Below are positions 57,097 to 64,000 of a DNA stretch of 64,000 nucleotides, piece after piece. Position numbers and translations under genes: made by a program. Every line of letters begins with the position of its first letter. The stretch's first letter is position 1. The DNA comes from Collinsella sp. (GTDB lineage: Bacteria; Actinomycetota; Coriobacteriia; Coriobacteriales; Coriobacteriaceae): NCBI GenBank assembly GCA_018373675.1, contig JAHAGQ010000006.1, positions 37,207-101,206 on the forward strand, given 5' to 3'. The notes under the pieces were generated by a model that saw only the letters and a list, made by a program, of their open reading frames with translations, did not search any database and was not told the DNA's origin.

Positions 57097-57163
57097 TTGG
57101 TGCAAACCAACCTGTCCCCTTCGCACCAATCTGGTGCAATGGGGACAGGTTGGTTTGCACCAA
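57097..57163. repeat. Perfect 23-bp inverted repeat, GGGGACAGG family (copy 3)
   Basis: TTGGTGCAAACC-AACCTGTCCCC (57097-57119) and its exact inverse (57141-57163) enclose 21 bases that themselves hold GCACCAA/TGGTGC. This is the best-preserved copy of the family. With copy 2 of family E it fills most of the gap between secA and rpmE. Confidence 0.9.
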
Positions 57164-57173
57164 TAAAAAGAAA

Positions 57174-57205
57174 AGGGCCGCGCACCCAAATGGATGCACG
57201 GCCCT
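57174..57205 (-). terminator. Terminator of rpmE
   Basis: AGGGCCG pairs with CGGCCCT, with a further GCA/TGC stem inside; the minus-strand tail is TTTTCTTTTT. The inner part closely resembles the hairpin before the YitT gene. Confidence 0.88.
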
Positions 57206-57241
57206 CATGCCATGAATGCGAGTGATTCCGCGGCGAGCTAT

Positions 57242-57667
57242 TTACTCAGCAGCCTCGGTAGTCTCGGCCTCGGCAGCGGCCTCCTCGACGGGAGCCTCTG
57301 CGGGAGCCTCGGCGGCCTGCTTGGCAGCCTCCTCGGCAAACTTAGCGGCACGCTTAGCCTTCTCGGCAGCCTTAGCCTCAGCGGCGGCCTTGCGAGCGGC
57401 CTCGGCCTCAGCAGCCTTGACGGCCTTGGCAGCCTTGGCCTCCTCAGCCTTCTTGAGCTGGGCGGCAGCGGCGCCACCGAACTTGTCGGCGAAGCGCTGG
57501 ACGCGTCCACCGGTGTCGACGAACTTCTGCTGGCCGGTGTAGAACGGGTGGCACTCGTTGCAAAGCTCGACCTTCATCTCGGACACGGTAGCGTGCGTCT
57601 TGAAGGTGTTGCCGCAGGAGCACGTCACCGTGCACTCGACATACTGGGGATGGATACCCTGCTTCAT
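57242..57667 (-). CDS. rpmE: Ribosomal protein L31 with Ala/Lys/Glu-rich tail
   Basis: The 141-residue protein begins with a normal zinc-type L31 (residues about 1-68; TCSCGNTF and CNECHPFYTG hold the CxC and CxxC cysteines). The remaining 70 residues are a helical, charged Ala/Lys/Glu tail that becomes acidic at the end. Most L31 proteins stop near 70 residues. AAGGAG precedes the ATG. A two-hairpin leader lies upstream. Confidence 0.94.
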   Translation of the reverse strand: MKQGIHPQYVECTVTCSCGNTFKTHATVSEMKVELCNECHPFYTGQQKFVDTGGRVQRFADKFGGAAAAQLKKAEEAKAAKAVKAAEAEAARKAAAEAKAAEKAKRAAKFAEEAAKQAAEAPAEAPVEEAAAEAETTEAAE

Positions 57668-57689
57668 GGTAGGACTCCTTATTAGTCAG

Positions 57690-57738
57690 GCGCTGGTTAC
57701 CGATCAGCGCATAAGGCGTCTTGGTTTCCGACCAAGAC
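57690..57738 (-). ncRNA. Candidate rpmE leader RNA
   Basis: On the minus strand GTCTTGGT-CGGAA-ACCAAGAC forms a perfect 8-bp hairpin and GCGCTG...CAGCGC a second stem, 25-70 bases before the rpmE start. Leader motifs upstream of L31 genes that bind the protein are known in several bacterial groups. I infer the same here; no covariation test could be run. Confidence 0.5.
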
Positions 57739-57973
57739 AACAAACTCGGCTATGGTACCACGGCGCCGCGTGTCCCACAAAAGGTTCACGGTCTTTGTGC
57801 AACGCGGCGTGGCCAACCGCAGCGGACACGCACCCTGTCGCCCCTTCGCCCATGTTGCAGACGTGTAACGCCGCAGTAAGCACACCCCTTTTGGCGCCAG
57901 ACGGGTACAATGATGAACACTGTACCGTAGCGGAGCGCCCCGCGCGCGCCGCAACCACGCGAAAGGGTTTCCC

Positions 57974-58261
57974 ATGGCCGAGATCTCGTCCTCCCGCATC
58001 GTCATCACCGTCCTTGGCAAGAACCGCCCCGGCATCGTCGCCGGCGTCACCCGCGTTCTGGGCGAGGCCAACGTCGACATCCGCGACATCACGCAGTCCA
58101 TTATCGAGGACATCTTCACCATGACCATGCTGGCCGATACCGCCGAGTCCAAGCTCGACTTCGCCGAGCTGCAGAAGGCGCTGGCCGAGGCCGGCGAGCT
58201 TTCGGGCGTCAACGTGTCCATCCAGCGCGAGGACGTCTTTAACTTTATGTACCGCCTGTAG
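57974..58261 (+). CDS. ACT-domain protein (UPF0237 type)
   Basis: This 95-residue protein is a single ACT domain: RIVITVLGKNRPGIVAGV is the ligand loop, followed by NVDIRDITQSII and a tail with NFMYRL. ACT domains usually bind amino acids and regulate enzymes. AAAGGG precedes the ATG. It lies 77 bases before citrate synthase on the same strand, so it may regulate amino-acid or citrate metabolism; this is inference. Confidence 0.85.
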   Translation: MAEISSSRIVITVLGKNRPGIVAGVTRVLGEANVDIRDITQSIIEDIFTMTMLADTAESKLDFAELQKALAEAGELSGVNVSIQREDVFNFMYRL

Positions 58262-58338
58262 CGAACAAGCCGCTCGGGGCAGCTTGACGTCATATCGTCC
58301 AAGCGCGCGGCCCCAAAGCGGACCGGAGAGGAGCGCGC

Positions 58339-59757
58339 ATGGCCTACGACGCCAAGAAAATCTACTACCGCTTCGACGATCACCTGAGCCGCCTGGTTCT
58401 GGATTACGAAGCAAGCCGCCAGATTTCGCCTGAGAGCGAAAACCTCTACCACGGCCTGCCGACCGACCCTTATGACGAGGGCCTGTTTGTCGAGCACAAT
58501 GTCAAGCGCGGCCTGCGCAATGCCGACGGCTCGGGCGTGGTCGCGGGCCTCACTCGTATCTCGGATGTGCACGGCTACAACAAGGTCGACGGAAAGGTCG
58601 TGCCCGATCAGGGCAAGCTCACGCTTCGTGGCTACAGCATCGAGGACCTGGTCAACAACGCCCAGGCCGAGGATCGCTATGGCTACGAAGAGGTCGCCTA
58701 TCTGCTCATCACGGGCTCGCTGCCCACCAAAGAGGAACTCGACGGTTTTTGCGGACGCCTGGGTGCTTTTAGGCATCTGAGCGACGAATACGTCCGCGAG
58801 TTCCCCATGACCACGGTGTCGTCGAGCATCATGAATGTGCTTCAGCGCGCCGTGCTGCTGCTCTACGCCTTCGACGCCGAGCCCGACGCCATTACACCCG
58901 AGCACGAAATCGACGTCGCCATCTCCATGCTCGCCCGTCTCCCCCGCATCGCCGCCTTCGCGCATATGGCGTCGGTCGCCAAGCGCCGCGGCTCCGAGGT
59001 TCATGTACCGCACCCCACACCCGGCCTCTCCACCGCCGAGACCATCCTGCAGGTGTTGCGCGGCGGCATGGCATTCACCCACGACGAAGCCATGCTGCTC
59101 GACGTGATGCTCATGCTGCATGCCGAGCACGGCGGCGGCAACAACTCCACGTTTGCCTGCCGCGTGCTGTCCTCCTCGGCCACCGACCCGTATTCCGCCT
59201 ACGCCGCAGCTATCGGCTCACTCAAGGGCCCGCGCCACGGCGGCGCCAATGCCAAGGTCGTGTCTATGCACGAGGACATCCGTGCGCATGTTTCCAATTG
59301 GGAGGACGAGGACGAGGTCGCAGCCTACCTGGGCAAGATCCTCGACAAGCAGGCCTTCGACGGCACGGGCCTCATCTACGGTATGGGCCACGCCGTCTAC
59401 ACACTGAGCGACCCGCGCGCCGAGGTGTGCCGCCGTTACGCGCGCACGCTTGCCGCCAAGAAGGACCTGGGCGAGGAGTTCGCGCTCATCGAGCGTATCG
59501 AGCGTCTGGCCCCGCAGGTGATGCGCGATCACGGCATGACCAAGCCCATCTGCGCCAACATCGACCTGTACACGGGCTTTATCTACAAGATGCTCGGCGT
59601 GCCCGAGACGCTCTTTACGCCGCTGTTCGCCGTCGCCCGCATGGCCGGCTGGTCGGCGCACCGCATGGAAGAGCTCTTCTGCGCACACCGCATCATCCGT
59701 CCCGCGTATCGCCCGGTTATCGAGCCGCTGGAGTACAAGCCACTCGCCGACCGCTAG
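58339..59757 (+). CDS. gltA: Citrate synthase
   Basis: The 472-residue enzyme joins acetyl-CoA and oxaloacetate. The active-site segments are HAEHGGGNNSTFACRVLSS, GPRHGGANAKVV and YGMGHAVYTLSDPRA, with catalytic His residues in each. Length is a little above the 430 usual because of an N-terminal segment. GAGAGGAGC precedes the ATG. In a fermenter with glutamate synthase it could supply 2-oxoglutarate, the GltB substrate, through a partial TCA path; the other enzymes are not in this window. Confidence 0.93.
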   Translation: MAYDAKKIYYRFDDHLSRLVLDYEASRQISPESENLYHGLPTDPYDEGLFVEHNVKRGLRNADGSGVVAGLTRISDVHGYNKVDGKVVPDQGKLTLRGYSIEDLVNNAQAEDRYGYEEVAYLLITGSLPTKEELDGFCGRLGAFRHLSDEYVREFPMTTVSSSIMNVLQRAVLLLYAFDAEPDAITPEHEIDVAISMLARLPRIAAFAHMASVAKRRGSEVHVPHPTPGLSTAETILQVLRGGMAFTHDEAMLLDVMLMLHAEHGGGNNSTFACRVLSSSATDPYSAYAAAIGSLKGPRHGGANAKVVSMHEDIRAHVSNWEDEDEVAAYLGKILDKQAFDGTGLIYGMGHAVYTLSDPRAEVCRRYARTLAAKKDLGEEFALIERIERLAPQVMRDHGMTKPICANIDLYTGFIYKMLGVPETLFTPLFAVARMAGWSAHRMEELFCAHRIIRPAYRPVIEPLEYKPLADR

Positions 59758-59780
59758 GACGCGGACCGTTATAGAACTCG

Positions 59781-59820
59781 AGCGTGGCCAGGGCATCGCC
59801 GCCCTCGGCCACGCTTTTTT
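59781..59820 (+). terminator. Terminator of citrate synthase
   Basis: AGCGTGGCC pairs with GGCCACGCT across 17 bases, with TTTTT after it, 24 bases past the gltA stop. Confidence 0.92.
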
Positions 59821-59845
59821 ATGCCAGTAGAAAGGATTGCAACGA

Positions 59846-60688
59846 ATGATTGTGTTTTCCGATATGGATGGGACGCTGCTGACGAGCGATAAGCAGATGA
59901 GCGACGCCACTTGGGCAATGCTCGACGAGCTCGCACGTCGTGGCATCGAGTTTGTTCCCTGCACGGGGCGTCCGCTGTCGGGCATCTTTGAGCCCATTCT
60001 CGCCCATCCCGCCGTGCACTACGCGGTCTGTGCCAACGGCGCCAGCGTCTGGCAGCTTGACGAGGATACGCCCACCGACGCCTCGCGCGCCACGTGCATC
60101 TTGAGCCGTCCGCTCGACCGTGGCATTGCCCACCGCATCCATCGCATTGCCGCCGGCCACGATGTGACCTTCGATATCTTCGCGGATGGGCAGTGCTTCC
60201 TCCCCCGCTCGCTATACGGGCGTATGGATGAGTTCTGTGGCGGCGACCCCCACATCGCGGCTTCACTCAAGCGCACACGAACACCGATCGACATGGATAT
60301 CGACAGCAAGATCGACGAGGTCGAGACACTCGAACGCATCGCCATGTACTGGCACGACCCGGCCGATCGCGACGCCATCGCGGCGGCGCTCGACACGCTC
60401 GGAGGCATCGAGGTCACGCGTTCGTACGCCATGAATATCGAGGTCATGGGCGAGGGCGCCACCAAGGGAACGGCCCTGACGTGGCTGTGCGAGCATCTGG
60501 GCGAGCCACTCGCCGACGCCTGGGCGTTCGGCGACAACATCAACGATATCCCCATGCTTGTGGCAGCGGGCCACGGCATGGCAATGATTAACGGCGAGCC
60601 CGAAGACCGCGACGCCGCCGACGCCATCACCGAGTTCGACAACGACCACGACGGCGTCGCCCGCACCATCATGGCCGCTCTCGCCTAG
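59846..60688 (+). CDS. HAD-family (Cof type) phosphatase
   Basis: The 280-residue protein is a haloacid-dehalogenase phosphatase, probably acting on small sugar phosphates. Motif I is FSDMDGTLL, motif II CTGRP, motif III a lysine in GATKGTAL and motif IV FGDNINDIPML. The large cap domain is the Cof/C2 type. ATG 59846 lies 10 bases after AAAGGA. The substrate cannot be told. It is a paralogue of the gene at 60827. Confidence 0.87.
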   Translation: MIVFSDMDGTLLTSDKQMSDATWAMLDELARRGIEFVPCTGRPLSGIFEPILAHPAVHYAVCANGASVWQLDEDTPTDASRATCILSRPLDRGIAHRIHRIAAGHDVTFDIFADGQCFLPRSLYGRMDEFCGGDPHIAASLKRTRTPIDMDIDSKIDEVETLERIAMYWHDPADRDAIAAALDTLGGIEVTRSYAMNIEVMGEGATKGTALTWLCEHLGEPLADAWAFGDNINDIPMLVAAGHGMAMINGEPEDRDAADAITEFDNDHDGVARTIMAALA

Positions 60689-60718
60689 CAGCAGCAACCC
60701 GGCAGGGTAGCTAAAACA

Positions 60719-60820
60719 GTCATTGGGGACGTTCTTGAATGACTAGTCGTTGGGGACACTCTTCGTGAAAAGCTGCAAGGACTGTCCCCCACTGCCGGCA
60801 GAACGGGAACGTCCCCAGCT
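60719..60820. repeat. GACTAGTC repeat (copy 2) and GGGACGTTCC-type segment
   Basis: CATTGGGGACGTTCTT, GACTAGTC, GTTGGGGACACTCTT at 60721-60763; then CTGTCCCCC, CTGCCGGCAG and GGAACGTCCCC. The parts match the copies at 26767 and 61785. They fill the gap between two convergent HAD genes. Confidence 0.7.
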
Positions 60821-60826
60821 GCCGGA

Positions 60827-61621
60827 TTAAGCGAGGCCCTCTAGCACGCGGCGGAGCTCCTGCTGAACGGCGTGGTCGCGGTTACGACCCACCACGCGAT
60901 CGGCAACCGCCCTGAGCGCAGGGCGCGCGTTTTCCATCGCGCAGCCCGTGCCGACAAAGCGAATGATCTCGTAGTCGTTCATCGAGTCGCCAAACGCCAT
61001 GACCTCGTCGCGCCCAATGCCGTAATGCTCCGCGAGCTGTGCAATACCCGAGGCCTTCGACACACCGGGCTGCATGGCATCAATCCACGCGTTGCCCGAA
61101 GGCGCAAAGGTAAAGAGCTGACCGAGTTCGCGCTGTAGCACGTACGCACTGTCCATAACCGCACTGTCGTCGCAAAAGATACTCGCTTTGATGATATTTA
61201 CGCTGGGATCGGGCAGCTCCCAAATGCGCTCGGCATTGGGAAGGTCCTTATCGACCTCACGCACGAACTTGCACTCGTCATCGAGCAGGAAGGACTTGGT
61301 TCGGTCAAAGAGCGCAAGATGCAGATTGGGAAACGTCCTGACGGCTTGGGCGAGCCTTCGAATCGCCAGGTGGGAATACACCTCACGGTCTACCATCTTA
61401 CCGTCGGCGTAGACTTGGGCGCCGTTAGCGGCGACAAAGTCCATCTTGTCGCGAACGGGCGCAAAGAACTCGCACAGGCGATCGTAGCGACGACCTGACG
61501 ATGCGGCGAAATGCACGCCATGCTCGTGTAGCGCCAGAATCAGTTCATAGGTCTCGGGAGGCACCTGGCCGTTTTCGTCAAGCAGTGTGCCGTCCATATC
61601 GGATGCAATCAGTTTAAACAT
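60827..61621 (-). CDS. HAD-family (Cof type) phosphatase
   Basis: The 264-residue cytoplasmic phosphatase has motif I ASDMDGTLLDENG, motif II SSGRRYDRL, a lysine in GVSKASGI and motif IV AFGDSMNDYEIIRFVG. It shares domain type with the HAD gene at 59846. The ribosome site AAGGGAGC lies 6 bases before the ATG but inside a strong hairpin (61627-61688), so translation may be controlled. The substrate is unknown. Confidence 0.88.
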   Translation of the reverse strand: MFKLIASDMDGTLLDENGQVPPETYELILALHEHGVHFAASSGRRYDRLCEFFAPVRDKMDFVAANGAQVYADGKMVDREVYSHLAIRRLAQAVRTFPNLHLALFDRTKSFLLDDECKFVREVDKDLPNAERIWELPDPSVNIIKASIFCDDSAVMDSAYVLQRELGQLFTFAPSGNAWIDAMQPGVSKASGIAQLAEHYGIGRDEVMAFGDSMNDYEIIRFVGTGCAMENARPALRAVADRVVGRNRDHAVQQELRRVLEGLA

Positions 61622-61626
61622 AGAAA

Positions 61627-61688
61627 AGCTCCCTTCGGGCTTGTTGGAATCAGACGCGTATCCGATTCCAACGTACCCAAAGGGAGCT
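61627..61688 (-). promoter_or_regulatory. Hairpin enclosing the ribosome site of the HAD gene
   Basis: On the minus strand AGCTCCCTT pairs with AAGGGAGCT, and GTTGGAATC with GATTCCAAC, giving a long interrupted stem. The 3' arm includes the AAGGGAGC ribosome site. TTTTC follows, so it may instead be the terminator of ade. Confidence 0.65.
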
Positions 61689-61784
61689 CAAATAAGACTC
61701 CGCGGGCGTAAACGTTACAAGGACCTGGCAAATAGCTCACACATGCCAGAGGTCCTACGGTCGCGGCGTCAGGCAGCCCGCCAA

Positions 61785-61832
61785 AGAGTGTCCCCGATGA
61801 CTAGTCGTTTAAGAACGTCCCCGATGACTAGT
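61785..61832. repeat. GACTAGTC repeat (copy 3)
   Basis: AAAGAGTGTCCCC, GATGACTAGTCGTTTAAG, AACGTCCCC and GATGACTAGTC. The last GACTAGTC includes the TAG stop of ade. Confidence 0.7.
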
Positions 61833-63648
61833 CGGCGTAGGTGAAGGTTGTGACGTCGAACATGCCCTCGGGGCGGATGCGGAGCGTCGGGATGACCGGC
61901 AGGGGCAGGAAGATGATGCCCATGATGGGGTCGAGCGGCGGCTCAATACCCATGGCGCGCGCCTTGACCATAAAGTCGTCGTGCTGCGCGGCAACATCCT
62001 CGGCCGTGCCCTCGCTCATAAGGCCACCGAGCGCCAGCGGAATGCGCGCCACGACCTCGCCGTTGCGCACCAGCACGTGGCCGCCCTGGCCCACGGCCTC
62101 AACGGCAGCCATCATATCCGCCGCATTGTCGCCCACCACGCACACGTTGTGCGAGTCGTGGCCGATCGTGGAGGCAATGGCACCGCCCGTGATGGTGAAG
62201 CCGCGCACCCAGCCGCGACCGATATGCTTGCCGACGAGCCCCATGCCGGCGGGACCGTCGCCGTCGACGCCCTCGGCCTGCAGCGACACGCCGCGGCCAT
62301 GGCGCTCGATAAGCATAATGCGACGCAAGTCCTCGTCAGTCTCGGGACGAACCATGCCCGTGATAGCCATGCCAGGGATCACATCAATAACCGCCTCGCC
62401 CGGCTTAAAGGCATAATCGAACACGTCAAGCGAAAGCTTCGGCAGCTTAACGGAAGCACGCAGCTCATCGGCAAGCGCTGCGACCTCAGCGGTCTCGGGC
62501 GCAACCTCGCCCACAAAGGCGCCGTCCTGTGCCACGAGCGCACCGGCGGCATACACGCGATGCGGGGCCGTGGCAAAGGTCAGGTCATCGAGCACCAGCA
62601 GGTCGGCGCGCTTGCCCGGAGCGATCGCGCCGCGGAGCTCATGCGGGTCACGACAGCCGTGGTCCAGGCCAAAGGCCTCGGCCGTGGAAAGAGACGCCAT
62701 GGAGATGGCGACCACCGGGTCGATGCCGGCCTCGATGGCCACGCGGCAGGCGTTGTCGATCATGCCGGTCGAAAGCGCGTCGGAGGGAGCGCGGTCGTCG
62801 GTCGCAAAGCAGCAACGGCGAGCACGGGCGGGGTTTTCCAGCAGCATAGGCGACAGGTTGGCAAGGTCATGGCTGCAGGTGCCCTCGCGCAGCATGACAT
62901 ACATGCCGCGGGATAGCTTGTCGAGCGCTTCCTCGGGAATCGTCGACTCGTGGTCGGCGATAATACCCGCTGCGGCATAGGCGTTGAGATCCTTGCCGGC
63001 AACAAGCGGAGCATGGCCGTCGACCTGTTTGGACGGCGTCTGATTGGCAGCGTCAATGCGAGCGCAGGTCTCGGGATCGGCCATAAAGACGCCCGGCAGG
63101 TTCATCATCTCGCCCAGACCAAAGACATCGCCCGGATGCTCGGCAAAAAACGCCTGCATATCGGCAGCCGAAATAACGGCACCGGCCTGCTCGTCGGGCA
63201 GCGCGGGCACGCACGAAGGCATCATGTACTTGATGGAGATGGGTGCGCGGCGGCCGTCCTCGATCATAAAGCGCAAGCCGTCGAGACCGGCAACATTGGC
63301 AATCTCGTGGCTGTCGGCAATGGCGGTGGTAGTACCGCGCGTCGCGGCCATGCGAGCATACTCGGCGGGACGGATGTTCGAAGACTCGATATGCAGATGC
63401 CCGTCAATAAAACCGGGAGCGAGATAGCGACCCTGGCAGTCGATAACCTCGGCAGCCTCGTAGGTGCCAGCGACATCGTCGCGACCATCGTAGAGCACGC
63501 CGACGATCACACCGTCCTTGACGGCAACGCTGCCGGGCGCCACACGCTGGCCATACACGTCGACGATCTGCGCATTGGTAAACAGCGTGTCGACGGGCAC
63601 GCGGCCCTCGGCGGCCTCGATCACAGACCTCATGACCTCAACGGACAT
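61828..63648 (-). CDS. ade: Adenine deaminase
   Basis: The 606-residue enzyme converts adenine to hypoxanthine and ammonia. GHLHIESSNIRPAEYA is the metal-binding signature, followed by IADSHEIANV, VDGHAPLV, and DDRAPSDAL. The C-terminal half carries GGHDSHN-like TIGHDSHNVCVVG and the LPIPVIPTLR-like LPVIPTLRI. ATG 63648 follows AAAGGAG, and its second codon gives MSVEVM. Length is typical. A terminator-like hairpin (63669-63704) lies only 20 bases before the start. Confidence 0.94.
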   Translation of the reverse strand: MSVEVMRSVIEAAEGRVPVDTLFTNAQIVDVYGQRVAPGSVAVKDGVIVGVLYDGRDDVAGTYEAAEVIDCQGRYLAPGFIDGHLHIESSNIRPAEYARMAATRGTTTAIADSHEIANVAGLDGLRFMIEDGRRAPISIKYMMPSCVPALPDEQAGAVISAADMQAFFAEHPGDVFGLGEMMNLPGVFMADPETCARIDAANQTPSKQVDGHAPLVAGKDLNAYAAAGIIADHESTIPEEALDKLSRGMYVMLREGTCSHDLANLSPMLLENPARARRCCFATDDRAPSDALSTGMIDNACRVAIEAGIDPVVAISMASLSTAEAFGLDHGCRDPHELRGAIAPGKRADLLVLDDLTFATAPHRVYAAGALVAQDGAFVGEVAPETAEVAALADELRASVKLPKLSLDVFDYAFKPGEAVIDVIPGMAITGMVRPETDEDLRRIMLIERHGRGVSLQAEGVDGDGPAGMGLVGKHIGRGWVRGFTITGGAIASTIGHDSHNVCVVGDNAADMMAAVEAVGQGGHVLVRNGEVVARIPLALGGLMSEGTAEDVAAQHDDFMVKARAMGIEPPLDPIMGIIFLPLPVIPTLRIRPEGMFDVTTFTYAD

Positions 63649-63668
63649 ACATACTCCTTTAACCGTAG

Positions 63669-63704
63669 AAAAAAGCTGCGGAGCGGACAGACCTTCACCG
63701 CAGC
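63669..63704 (-). terminator. Terminator-like hairpin in the ade leader (attenuator candidate)
   Basis: On the minus strand GCTGCGG pairs with CCGCAGC across 16 bases, followed by TTTTTT. It lies between the predicted ade promoter and the ade start, so transcripts must pass it to reach the gene. Confidence 0.75.
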
Positions 63705-63716
63705 AAGCCAATAGCC

Positions 63717-63744
63717 ATTGTATGCCCAAACGATGGGTCAACAA
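63717..63744 (-). promoter_or_regulatory. Predicted ade promoter
   Basis: TTGTTG and TACAAT are 16 bases apart on the minus strand, about 70 bases before the ade start. Confidence 0.5.
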
Positions 63745-63784
63745 TACGCCTCTCCGCTTAACGGCACACGCCGCTTGGCGCAAT

Positions 63785-63805
63785 GGGGGCAGGTTACTTT
63801 GCACC
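63785..63805. repeat. GGGGACAGG family repeat (copy 4, single arm)
   Basis: GGGGGCAGG then TTACTTTGCACC, similar to one arm of the units at 11321, 22089 and 57141. GGCGCAA directly before it may be the remnant of the other arm. Confidence 0.6.
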
Positions 63806-63930
63806 AATGACAAGGAGTGTCCCAAAGTGCCGGCACAAAAGGAACGTCCCCAAGTGCCAACCACGGAAGCGCCGATGTTTTGGCATCGCCAGCGAGCGGG
63901 TCGCATTTGAGACAAGGTGACGTGAAACGA

Positions 63931-63959
63931 AAGGGCGCTGACCTTCTGGTCGCGCCCTT
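63931..63959 (-). terminator. Terminator of a gene to the right of the window
   Basis: AAGGGCGC-TGACC pairs with GGTC-GCGCCCTT around a 4-base loop; the minus-strand tail is TTTCGTTT. It belongs to a leftward gene whose end is beyond position 64000. Confidence 0.75.
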
Positions 63960-64000
63960 GAAGTTGAACGTCAGATTGTCCAAATGCGGCCCGCGCAGCG

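Larger units (their letters stand above)
63745..64000. other. Right-edge intergenic region with repeats
   Basis: It holds a GGGGGCAGG-TTACTTTGCACC unit (63785-63805), a GTGTCCC...GTGCCGGCAC...GGAACGTCCCC stretch (63816-63858) and, at the right, a terminator of a leftward gene beyond the window. No gene with a ribosome site is visible. Confidence 0.5.

Noticed and set aside
63649..63744. Purine riboswitch in front of ade
   Set aside because: I looked for the conserved three-way junction sequence and found none; the leader is too short.
63738..63983. 81-codon open frame on the minus strand
   Set aside because: It runs through a terminator and several repeats and has no ribosome site.

Overview
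This window is chromosomal DNA from a high-GC (I estimate about 60%) anaerobic Gram-positive bacterium. It most resembles the Coriobacteriia, and Collinsella or a close relative is my best guess. Pointers are strong Shine-Dalgarno sites, an [FeFe] hydrogenase, rubredoxin with a flavin reductase, several PTS systems, a split transketolase, MurNAc-6-phosphate salvage with MupG, and FtsEX, SecA and RF2 of Gram-positive type. The genus is inferred, not proven. Stop codons are unusual: in 48 called genes I count 27 TAG, 18 TAA and only 3 TGA.

Left to right. 1-6.5 kb is a minus-strand operon: a NuoF/GltD-like flavoprotein, an [FeFe] hydrogenase, a Tat-type lipoprotein solute-binding protein and a fused permease-ATPase. 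6.5-11.2 kb is an alpha-glucoside PTS operon (crr, licT, malP, glvA). 11.4-15 kb has a flavodoxin-ferredoxin protein, a 235-bp inverted-repeat element and a DEAD-box helicase with a long Arg/Gly tail. 15.5-18.7 kb carries an FHA protein and a membrane Ser/Thr kinase-like protein. 18.9-22 kb is the copper set copA-copZ-csoR with a CsoR-type operator. 22-26.5 kb has a zinc-ribbon membrane protein, an amidohydrolase, an AbiEi/DUF559-like protein and an unknown protein. 26.8-33 kb is glutamate synthase (gltB-gltD). 33.5-38.8 kb has an Nramp transporter, rubredoxin, flavin reductase, smpB, a TPR protein, tRNA-Glu and tRNA-Gln, an unknown protein and an ArsC/Spx-like protein. 38.9-43.3 kb is the MurNAc operon (murR-murQ-murP-mupG). 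43.5-49.4 kb has a VanZ-like protein, a serine recombinase, rnr and ftsE-ftsX. 49.9-57.7 kb has split transketolase, a YitT protein, secA-prfB and rpmE. 58-63.7 kb has an ACT protein, citrate synthase, two HAD phosphatases and adenine deaminase.

The metabolic genes fit a fermenter: sugars and cell-wall amino sugars enter by PTS, and one EIIA-Glc (crr) could serve both MalP and MurP, which lack their own EIIA. Reductant can be released as H2 or passed to glutamate synthase; the hydrogenase partner is itself GltD-like.

The most striking unexplained feature is intergenic. Several families of palindromic repeats recur. One family has a rigid layout: 16-bp inverted arms around 25 bp, 57 bp in all. 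It occurs singly and in two arrays with an exact 80-bp period. Copies sit on both sides of the FHA-kinase pair, the DUF559 gene and the Nramp gene. Other points to check are an RF2 whose SPF anticodon motif reads SPT, a roughly 150-nt near-perfect hairpin at 49.5 kb, terminator-like hairpins directly in front of ade, the YitT gene and a HAD gene, and a 170-residue disordered extension on FtsE.
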